64,000 bases of DNA, from NCBI GenBank assembly GCA_024195265.1, contig JAJLRJ010000003.1:31649643-31713642 (forward strand). Direction: 5' to 3'. A model generated the notes under the pieces. That model was not told the origin of the DNA and did no database searches. It worked only from the letters and a program-made list of their open reading frames with translations. This document shows, in pieces, positions 49,701 to 61,700 of this stretch. Numbering within the stretch: the first letter of the stretch is position 1; the number at the start of each line of letters is the position of its first letter. The translations under genes and the position numbers were made by a program. This DNA comes from Dendrophyllia cribrosa (lineage: Eukaryota; Cnidaria; Anthozoa; Scleractinia; Dendrophylliidae).

Positions 49701-52700
49701 TATGAACATGCTTTAGCATGTGATGTTTCTTCCGAAGTGTGGAAACCATATCAACTGAAATAAGATCTCACAAAATAACAATACAACCATTACTGTTCTT
49801 GAACAATCGTAACAAATTCAACTACTCAGTACAGAAACAAACCATTTTCTATGTACTTTAAAAATTCATTAATAATTCATGAGCATATCAGCCAATCACA
49901 CGACGCAAATCGATCACGTGTATGAGCCTTTATACCTGGTAATCTACGGTCATTATGAAAAGCCTGGTGGCGGCTTTAATTTCAGTCACAGGGGAGTGCG
50001 GGGCTGAATGGGCAAACAATCAGATGCAATTATCGCTGAATTTTTAATGAGTGATTTTAAAATGACCACCGTGATATTTATATAAAGATCACACGTAATC
50101 TTTATATAAAGATAATATGGGTAGTAATTGTTCAGGATTCTTAGTGCAACAAATGGTGACTTTAATATTTTTATGCAGTACTGTTTTACGAAATCTGGTC
50201 TTTCGCCATTCTATTTGGAATCTTCTCAAGAAAATAAACAACCAACAGTTTAAAACCTGCCGCACACTTGAGGAAAGTGCTGAGCAAAATACCTCGCGAG
50301 GCAGTTAGCTCAGCTGTTTCCTCAAGTGTGCGCTGGAGTTTTTGTGAGTTTTTCGCCTCGCGAGGCTGTGAGGCCAATATCTGTCGTGTTTGATATTTTC
50401 TGCCTCGTGAGACAAATTCCTCATCGTGTGCGGGCGCCGCGAGAATCTGGCTGAGCCAAATTAATCGATTAGCCAATAAAATTGCATAGCGAGCTCACGT
50501 GATTTCAAGCTCGACATTCAAGATGGCGGACAGGAGTGTGGTTAACGAAGTTATCCTAGAGGATAAACTTGTCAAGTTCTATGCAGCCTCGTATGTTGCA
50601 TGTTTACTGTATTAAAATCTAATAAAATGCTAAATTTAAATTACACCTAATTACAATAACGTTGTCATTGAAAAATGGAAAAAGGCCAATAGGAATTAAT
50701 TAGACACACAAATAACAATAGCCGCTGCACGCTTAATTTAAATTAACAATAGCCGCTGCACGCTTAATCGTGCCGCGTGTCGCTGTGAATGATGATTAAG
50801 CTAATTAATTCCTATTTGGCTTTTTTCATTTTTCATTTTCCTATGACAACATTACTGCAATTAGGTGTATATCCGCTAAGAATATTCTAAAAAAGTGGAT
50901 ATTAAAACTTTGTTTCAATATCAATTACAGCAATTGCAGTTATGCAAATGTAATATTACATTTTGTATACTCTAAGTGGACCACAAACAAACGGATAAGA
51001 AGAGCTACGAGAAGTTTTAACATCTCGTCGTGCGCCATCTTGAATGTCGAGCTTGAAATCACGTGAGCTTGCCATGCAATTTTATTGGCTAATCGATTAA
51101 TTTGGCTCAGCCAGATTCTCGCGGCGCCCGCACACGATGAGGAATTTGTCTCGTGAGGCAAAAAATATCAAACACGTCAGATATTTGCCTCACGACCTCG
51201 CGAGGCGAAAAACTCACCACAAATCCAGCGCACACTTGCGGAAACAGCTGAGCTAACTGCCTCGCGAGGAATTTTGCTCAGCACTTTCCTCAAGTGTGCG
51301 GCAGGCTTAACAAGTGAGCCGTTATTTGAATGACACCAGCGCCCTCGTGTAAATAGCAAAGCGCACAAATGACGTCAGTACTCATGTTTGTCTGAGTTTA
51401 TAATTTATTCTTGTTTATTCTTGCATTTCTGACAATAGACATTCGTTATTAGGAATCCCCTGAGAGTCACTTTTGGTTTGTTTGTCTGAGTTTTAGTTCT
51501 ATAAATAGTAATTGTGCGCTTCGCTATTGCCAGGTAAGCGACTGGTTCGCAGATGCAAGCTGCTTATTTCTACTCGTTCTCTTAACCACTGAAAAAAAAA
51601 AATTGTCAGCCGTTTTATCTACCAAACCTGACAACTTTGGTAAAGCATTTTTCAGTAGATGTTTTTTTCCTCAGAACTTTAAAATCCCAAAACTTTCGAC
51701 AGGAGCCGGGAAGCGATGGTCACTTCGTCGAAGACGTGGCACATGTGTTGTATGCTAATCAGTCTACTTGTTTTTCTTGTATGCTAATTTCCTATTTGCA
51801 CAAAAGCGCAATTGTTTTAGCCTGTGAACAGGCTTCATTTTGGGGAATTGGGTTAGGTTAAAATCGGCGAGCGAAGCGAGCCGAGCGCGGACTAGGGAAG
51901 AGGGAAGGGGCGGCGAAGCCTGTGGACTCGCCTTTGATGCCGCCGTTCCATGATACCAGAGTCTGGTATCATGAGCTGATTGGTCAGATCACTTGGTGTT
52001 GACAGGCATGTGGTGATCGACGACACATGTTGACATCTCAGATGCCTGGCGCCCTACATTTGCATAATTATTCCATTTGCTGGCCAAATGATAAACAAAC
52101 ACGGCGACTCGTTGCATGCAATTTTCAGATCTCGATTTGGAGAAAGCTTTGAACGATTCGTTGCGAAATTTTTCGCATATACCGAGACTTAAAGAAGAGC
52201 AAAAGCTGTGTCTAAAGTCTGTGGCAAAAAAGCAAGATGATTTTGGAATTTTGCCGACTGGATTTACAAAACAGTCACCATGTGCAGATTATCTGTTGGA
52301 TGCCAAATCAAACGCCATTACAAAACAACAGAGGTTTATCCTAGCTCCACTGAGACACACTACTCAACTACAGAACTTACTAAGGAGCTAAATTAATAAT
52401 TCATGATTTCATTGCAGTGGAATTATAGACTACGGCTTTTTGAGACTCGGATCTATACGCCTATTATACCGTGTGGCCGAAAAATCCGCCGAGATCAAAA
52501 GGTCAATATCATCGAAGAGAACAAATTCATAACTGCGATCTAAAGGCGCGATTCTCTCTGAATTCTTACTGGGTAAGCTTTATACTTTAGGCTTTTTGAA
52601 TACTTTTTAGCGAAGAGTGGGAGTCGTCTTAGCCTGTCTATTTTTATACTACAACCGATGCATTCAACCGAATAAAAACATGACAACTTGTTGACATATT

Positions 52701-55700
52701 AATTAACTTGTTCACAATTATAATAACAGGATAATTACTTGGGGGCGGAACGGCGGCCGGCATCAAAGGCGAGTCCACAGGCTTCGCCGCCCCTTCCCTC
52801 TTCCCCAGTCTTTTAACCTAACCCAATTCCCCAAAAAGAAGCCTGTTCACAGGCTAAATTGTTTTAATTCCGAAGGGACACGCTTTTGAAAGAATGTTTT
52901 TGAAACCGTTCAAAAAACTCGCAGTACGTGTATTATCAGGTGTAAAAACTCTCGGCTTCGCATCGAGTTTTTAAACCTGATAATACACTACTGCTCGTTT
53001 TTTAAACTATACTTAATACATTTTCACATCACAGAATTGCTGAGAAATAACCGTTATAAGTACATTACCATATGTACAGCTGTAGATTAAATAGAAACTC
53101 AAACACCAAAACAAAACCACCTTAAGACTGTCAAGAAATTTTCTTATCAAGTAGTTGTAATGGGTTGACCATGACAAATGCTGCAGACACAAAGTCATTC
53201 AACACTATGTCCTGATAAACAACAGCAGTATATCAGTCAAAACATTGGAATCCGCATCAAAGTGACTAAATCGTACCACAAAGCAGTAGATAAAAAAAAA
53301 GAAAACTAATCTCTACAAGTTGGAGCAAATTAACCTAGGTTGGAACAAATTGATCTAGGTTGAAACAAATTCACCTAGATAAAAACAAAATAACCTAGGT
53401 TGGAACAATTTAACCTGAAAGACAAAGTTACCTGCAACATAGCCACTGGCACTTTATTTCACCTGATGGTACATTCTTCCTATGTAATACCAAGGCATTT
53501 AATATTTAAAACTTGATTGACCTTGTCAACCAGGTATTTACTTGAATCTACAGTTCTATTAATTTTACTCAATAATTATTGTACAGTCTGACAGATGGTA
53601 TCAAATTGATGATGGTTCACTGTTTGAAACTCTGCCACACCTTATTGACTGTTACAGTAGATGTGCTGGAATCCAGTCGACACGAGGTCTTCTGGAACGA
53701 GCAGAATCAGCGGTAAGTATTGCTCTGTTAACCCGTTATAAATTAGTCCAGATAGTGATCAGCATCAAATTTCTCTTTATAATATCAATGCATAATCAAG
53801 CATACAGGTCATGAGAATTAAGAAAATGGTCATCAAAGATGAACTGCCTTGATTATTAAACAACTTCTCCTAACAATTACTATATGAAATGTAAGGAGAC
53901 CAGTAAGGAGAATTCAAACAAATGGTACCATGCAAAAGCACTTCCGAAGACATCTCATTTGAATAGTCACATCACAGTATTCATATTCTCTATTTTCGTA
54001 TTGCCCATAATACACTTTGTTTGCCCCCCAAATTTTGCATTAACTATTGTTTTGAAATGCTCTTGGGAATATTCAGTCCTCCCAAGAGCATTTACAAACA
54101 ATAGTTTATGCAAAATTTGGGGGGCAAACAAAGTGTATTATGGGCAATTCAAAAATAGAGAATTGAATAACGATAGTACCGATTGTTTCATGTTTCGTTC
54201 TTCAAAGAGTTCCGACACATATTGTTACGCATATCAACTCCACTCACGACGTGTAGTTTCTATTGTATGATCTCAAGTCACGTGTAGTTCAAACAAAGAT
54301 TGGATCATGAATTAGAGATGAAGAGGTTAGAATTAGGAGGGAAATCAGGATCAAGCTATCATTCTGGGACCACTTCAAGCGATAATTTTGAAATAACTAA
54401 GCACATCAGGTTAGTTCCACCCTTTCAGGAAACTGATGTTGACAAGTATTTTTTACATTTTGAAAAGGTTGCTGAGAATCTTAAATGGCCCAAACAGTAC
54501 TGGACCATGTTATTGCAAAGTAGTCTAATAGGTAGAGCTCGTGAAATTTATACTCAGTTAACAGTTTCTCAAACTTCAGATTATGATTCTGTTAAGGAGC
54601 TAATTCTTAAGGGGTACGAGTTAGTGCCAGAAGCATATCGTCAAAAATTTCGTAATTGTGAGAAAGAAACTAACAAGACTTATGTAGAATTTGCTAGGAC
54701 AAAGGAACAGCTATTTAATCGTTGGTGTTCTTCTCAGAAGATTGGTGAAGATTATGATAAGTTAAGACAGCTAATCTTAATCGAGGAATTTAAGAGGTGT
54801 ATTCACAGTGATGTCCGAACTTTTATCGACGAACAAAAAGCGGAAACCCTCGATATTGATGACTGTCTTTCCAGGGTGTAACTCACAAGTTGACTTTACA
54901 ATTCAAGTTTATTAGACTTCAACACTCAAAGAAAGTTGTGTTTCCAAAACTTTCTTTTCTTCAAGAGGGGGAGTGTTACGCATATCAACTCCACTCACGA
55001 CGTGTAGTTTCTATTGTATGATCTCAAGTCACGTGTAGTTCATATTACATAACCTGTTCAAGTCACGTGTAAGATGTGACATAACGAGAATACCTCGTGT
55101 ACGGACGCGAGGAGGTTTTCGCTTGAGAGTTTGAGAGGGCAGTTGTTGTTTGGTTGGTTCTACGAGTTTATGGATTGTGTGGATCAAATCATGGAATTGA
55201 CTTATGAACTCTGACTTCAAGTTTTGGACGAGTGCTATAGACATTCCAAGGCTGTGTCAGCAGATAAGAACGATTACTTGTATTGTTATATTTCTATTAA
55301 CTTTCGCTCACTGTAATGTTGATATTTATATTTGCATCTTGCATTAAATGTGTTGAGTTCGCTGGATTCGCTTTTTGATACCAAGTTCGTAACAATATAC
55401 ATAACACGAATCTAATTTGCGGGGTATTCTGCAATTGCTCCGCACTGACGTCAAATGCATCACGTGGGGCGTCACGTGGCTGCGCATGTTCGATGGAAAA
55501 GCTAACGGATGCTCTCAGTGGTTTCTCTCTCGTTCGGCGTAGCTAGCTCGGCGTAGGAGAATCCACTGCTTGCAGGGTACTCGCTTACATCTTAGGCATT
55601 CAAACATTGGGAGAGTTAAACCTTCTTTTATAGGCCAAGTTTTAGCATCTCACTCTGAACCTGTTTGGTGTAAAGGCTGATCGGCTGTTCTCCATAAAAT

Positions 55701-58700
55701 TTATCCTTTGATTAGATTCTGTCCCTGAAAGCACAATTAGCGCTAACCAAGGGATAAAATAATGGTTAAATTTAATCCACCTAGCGAGGTAGATTAACTC
55801 ACTAATCGACGAATAAACTGTTCGTTAAGTTGGTCCGGGAAATATAGAAAGTAACTTATACCAGAGAAAGTTCCTCTTGGTGACTTTCATGATAGCTGAA
55901 CTTGCTATCTTTACAGATTCCGGAGAGAATGAACCGAGTTTTCGGCAGAAAAATGTAATTTACAGTGAATGGTGATCGAGCCAAGGCGGAGTATTAAACA
56001 CCCGCAAACACGCAAATCTTGTAGTCTTGGCAATTACTCAAAATAATAAAGCTCTTGCTAAGCTTACAGCAATCATACTCTAACTTTTTTGAACAGTATG
56101 ATTCAAGAGATGTAGTTTTTGTATTTGGCAGGGCTTTCACGAAGCAGAATAAGGATGAAGTTTTTTTTTTTTTCAGTTATTTTATTGAAAAGCAAGATAA
56201 AAGCAACACGCCATGAAATATTCTTAAAGCGCTCGCAATAGCGTAAATTTTAAAATGTCATATAAACTCTTTACATACATGTATCGTTTTACCGATTTGG
56301 GGATTCTATCCAAGAATACTTGAATTGAGCTTAAATAACTTTTTTTGCAGCAAATTGCAGTAGAAAAGGGTGGGGAAAGATCGCAAAAAGCTTAAATTGA
56401 TGTCAAAGAGAAGATGATGAAAGACAAGTTGATTTTTCAGCGTGAACTTTTTACACAATCAAAGCTACGATGTTGGTATAAAACTATGAAAGCTCTTTCT
56501 CTGAAATCACTGCTTTATTATTCAGATTTAATCAAAAGGTTACATGGCTGACAATTTTAGCTAATTTGACAAATGAAATAAGGGTTAGGGGTTAGGGTTA
56601 TAAATGGACCGATAGCAGCAGCCAGCGGCGCCCTTTGTATGCTGACGTCCAAGCCTACTGCAAAATATATTGTAAACGAGGACATGTATCTTTGTCCTCT
56701 TATCCACTACATTACCATTACCATTGTCACATTTGAGTTACATGTAGATTCATGCCAGAAATGCACGCATGGTTGACAGTACAAATTAAATCGAAACGCT
56801 ACCCAGCGGTAAAAACATACCTGCAAAGATGCGTGGGTTCTTTTTCATTCTTTTAGGGCATTTTGTATTAAGATTTCCACTGAATAAAGCCGTTTTAAGG
56901 TCCGACGCCTCGCCAGTAGTCAAACTCGACCGCCATTCGCTGTTGAAAATATCCCGCCTTCGGGTCAGCGGCCATCATTATTCAGCGGTGGATGCGTCAT
57001 GTATAGGGACTTATAATTCAACGCTTTGATACACTGCCCAAATATGGTCAAAAAGTTATCGATATACGTCATGTCTACATGACGTATAACCAAATAGATG
57101 AATAGATTGTACCCTTTCATCCGCCCTAAGTTGCATGGATCCTGCATGTTTTAGCTTAAATTACTGGAAAGATTTTGGAGAATTAACTTCCCCTGTTTCC
57201 AAGGAGTCAGTGAGGAGAATCTAGCTGCTTCTTGTGTAATTTTGCTCCTAGAATAACTGAAAATTTTATTGTTATATTTCCCCATGATCCTCGTAAAGGG
57301 TAAACGTTTTCAGGTGCTCACGGGGTACTAGCCATTTACTCAACACTAAACCTGAACATCTGGAATAGACTACGCAACTTTTACGAATCTCACTTTGCAA
57401 TTTAAAGTTGGCCTACTTTATTATTTTATTTTTGACTTTATCAGTGCTGGAACAATTTATATAACGGGACTGGCCTTGTTTTACATGAGAGTTCTGACGC
57501 GCGTCGCGCGTCACATGCGCGACATCATTTTCAAGGAAATTCTTCGTAATTTTATTATACCGGTAGGCTATTCTACCAATACCGAACGCTAAGTAATCTT
57601 GACGTTGGCTCTGTCTGTTGTTGCAGTTTTATTTCCCGAATGCTGCAGGCAATCAATAGTGTGTGCGCTCACGTGACCCTTGAATTACCGTCCGCCATGT
57701 TGGAGGACCACTTTGATGGGTTTACCCTGTGTTAACCTTCTTGAGAGCAGGCAGGGCGAGCGCTTTTGAAATCATAACTCGCGTTTCCTTTAATGTTGTG
57801 AATTAAAATCGAAAAGGTAGCTAATGTACAGTGCTTTTTTGTCATTTGTGCTAATTTAAATCCCAAAACCCCTTTTCTTTCGATAATTAGGGCCGTATTT
57901 GTTTCGATCAATTCGATTTGCCGATTTGCCGGCTCAATTTTTTTAAAACCTTGAAAACATTATCACAGAGTAGAAAATCAGCCATTCTTATAAAATCGGT
58001 TTTACGTCAACAATATTTGTTATAAAATGGAATCATTTTCATATCATGGTCGCAACAAATCGTACAATCAGTCTTGTAGCGTCTCTTTAGCTACAGTTTG
58101 TCGGTTCCTTGATTGCACGCTGCAATTTGTCTGCACGAAATTTTGTTTCGAAGTGGTTTCTGTGGGGAACTTGTTCCCCGGGTGCTTACTATTTTAGCCA
58201 AAAAACCGGTATTTTCTGTTGGAAAGCAAAAGGTACGGTTGATTTTCAGGGAATTTGGGTTGAACTAGTGGAAAAGCTTCAGCGATTAGAAGCGCGAGCT
58301 AGCCCGGCAGCCGGGCAAGGTCTTCAAAAGAGTCTTCGCCAAGCGCTTCGAAAAGTTATTTTGGTTTTGTAGTTGACGAATTCTCCGAGCTTGTGCATAC
58401 TATAAAATCGCTGTGTTCTTGATTTTATAGTATGCACAAGCTCGGAGAATTCGTTAACTACAAAAAAAACTAAAATAATTTTTCGAAGCGCTTGGCATTT
58501 CCAAACAAAGATAGAATACTCACAGGATGTTTCTGAATGAGGCCTTCGAGATTTTAGCATATTTGACAGCATCGGAGGCTCAAGTTATGTTGTTTCAGTC
58601 ACCATTTTGATTACGTCAGTCCTCCAACATGGCCGCCGGTGAGTTTGTGACGTCATCCGCACACACACTATAATATGCCCGAGTGCACGTTCAAGCGTTT

Positions 58701-61700
58701 CTTTTACAGGGAGTTATCAGTCTCGCTATTTTCATTTACACGACTTTTAAGGGGTTATTGATTGTTACAGAGTGTCTAGAGTCAATGAAAGTTGGAAGTT
58801 TCGATGAAATCCGATGGTATGGTGGAAGTCCCATGTAATTTATCAGTGTTCATGTATTTCACAGCCTCCTATTTCCATTTAGCTTCCGGTTCTGATCGAT
58901 TTCAGTGTTTCAACGGCACCAGTATTTTAGCAAGAGTTTTTTGAATCTTCATAACTCGAGCCGTCAGAGGAAACTTAAAACAGTTCGAGTTAATAAAATT
59001 TCAAGTTATTGGGGGTAATGAAAAATTGTAATAGAGTGAAGCAGGGGAAACTGCTTTTAGTTGTAGTTATCGAGAAGTTCGATACTGTGACTCAACTGTA
59101 CACAGTTTCAGTAGCCCTCTTTTTCTGTCTTACATAAATCACTATTCAGTAACTATTTACGTTACATTTGCATGATCCACTGAAACAATGTAAATTTAAT
59201 TTACAGGGTTGAAACAGCCACATTTGTGGTAAGGACATTTACATGTTAATTACAGCATAATTTTCAAATATTTACATGTTATTTACAAAATACGATACTG
59301 TAAATCTACCTAAAACAATTTACATGTTATTTACATGTTCTTCAAATTATAATCCCAGAAAACGACCCTGTAAATCACTATTTACAGTACATTTACATGA
59401 TCTATTGAAAATGTAAATTCAATGTAAATTATATTTTACAAATCCTTAACATGTAAATTACATTACAATTTGCAAATCATGTAAATCCAGATTTACATTT
59501 TGTAAATTGGATTTACATGTGCATGTAAATTTTCAACTTTTCCAGTGAAACAAGACCTTGCAAAACGCCTTTTTCCCACGCATTTTCATTTTCGCGCGCG
59601 CCTGCATGTGAATAACTGGTCAAACCGGTTTTTCTGAGTTTAATCGAGGGATAGTTAATCGAGGGTTAAATCTGTTTTCAGGAACGCCTTTTTATCCCTC
59701 GATTAGTTATCCTAGGCAGGCGCGTACCTGCCTTTAAGCAAATATGCACGGGCTTACAAGTCGTTCGGACAATATAATGACTTTGAAAAAAAGTTGTATA
59801 AGAACGATTCACAAGCTCAGCTGCTCGAGTCAGCGGTAATCCAACTGTAGACTTATTGTAGACTTGTACACAGAGTGAATATCCTAGCGGAAAGGCCATA
59901 GATGTACTGGCAAAGAGTCGTGTATTTTCCTTTGGTTGATCACCTCGTACCAGCAAAACTGAACGCCTTTAGCTGATTACAAGATAGTATTGATGAAACC
60001 TACAAAACCTTTCTTTCAGAGAAAAAAGACTTTGACAATGAAATTTGGAGGTGGCAAACAAAGTGGTCTCACTGTTTACATTGTAACTGATGAAACTAAA
60101 TGGCCAGTGGCACTTACAGAGACACTCCAGCACGGTAAAAGAAATAACATTTTTCGATGGGAATTTATGTTGATATCAATTTGTGATTGACTTTTTCTTT
60201 GTGTTCTCGTTAGTTTTGGAGAAATGTTTAAAACGTGCTCAAATTCAGTCATATTGATATATTGAATTTCATCGAGAACAGCTCCTCGATGCGCTAATTG
60301 AACGCGTTTTGCTTTTAAACAGAAACTAATGGATATTGAATAATATTTTTTAAAAGAAGATTCTGTCCTTTTTTATGTGTTTGTTCATTCATTACATAGG
60401 CTGAAAAGCGATTTTATGTAAACAAAACAAGACTTGCATTTTATAGTTCCAACTTCACTCGCATCGCCTTGTGCAAAAATGTCTGTATTTTGGCAATTTT
60501 GATTTCCAAATAAGTTTTTCTCGGGCAATTTTCGATATTTTCGAGAAATTAGTCATACTAGTTATTCTATACCGAGAAAAAGTTGTTTTTGCAAGCATTT
60601 TTGCACTCTAAATCTACTGCGCAGACGGTCGCGTAAAACTGTTTTTGAGAATTGCTAAAATTGAAAAATAGCCTGGTCGTTAAACTAATATATACGCACT
60701 GGAAAGCCATGTCATAAATTTTCGTACGGAAATAAGTTCTGGCCAATCAGTGGGGCGAACGACATTTTTCACGTGTGAGAAACATCGTTCGTCCAATCGG
60801 AGGCCACGAACTATATTTCTTCACTGCAGCGGATTTCCCGCCACCTGTGTCGTTTCTCGGCGGCCGCTGGCTTCATCCATTCATTCAATGAGAAGATTTG
60901 TTTCGAGGAAAGTTGTTGTTGGACCAAAGAGAGGTTTTCCGGACCGAAAGTGATATAAAAATTCGGAAAATGGAAGAGAATCGATTCGCCAACTTCAATA
61001 TTTCAGTGGAGGATTAAGTGGAGAGTCTTGAAAACAAATCAGGATGTCAAATTGTTCAAAGAATGTTTGGCAAATGAAAAACACAGCGAGCGAGATGTTT
61101 ATTTTGTCTTCCTCTAAAGATGAGTGAAAAACGCTTTGTTGCCCATGATTCTTCGGTACAAAACTACGTGGAAAACATGGAGAATTAGAACACAAAAAAA
61201 GCCATTCGGGATATCGAATTGTTAAAACAATTTTTGACAAACGAAAACACGACAAGCGAAAGTTGTATACCGTACTCACAGAAATCATTCCCTTCTTGGA
61301 CGCAAAGATGCATGAGATGATTATGAGCCGTCCAGAGAAGTTTCATAGCGAGCATTGAGGCATGTAAATAATATTTTTGCTTGATATTTTGTCATATGAT
61401 TCATTTTTTCCTATTTTTTTTCTTCACGTTGATTGAGTTTATTTAAGCTTGTATAAAATACAGCAACGAGCAACGGTATTTATATTTAGTTATTCGTCCT
61501 ATTGTTTTAGTAATTTTAGTTTAGCTAGATATATATTTTCTTGTAACAAAAAAATGTCATGGAAATGTGAAAATAAAGTATTGTATTGTATTGAGCTTTT
61601 AGATAGGTTCATTGCTTGCAACTTGGATTTGTCTAATAAAAATTGTTGTGGCTGAACACAGTTTGAGCGCGCTCTTCAATTTCAGCTGCTTACGTGAGTC

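Noticed and set aside
56581..56600. Interstitial telomere
   Set aside because: Only about three TTAGGG-like units; too short to interpret beyond a note.
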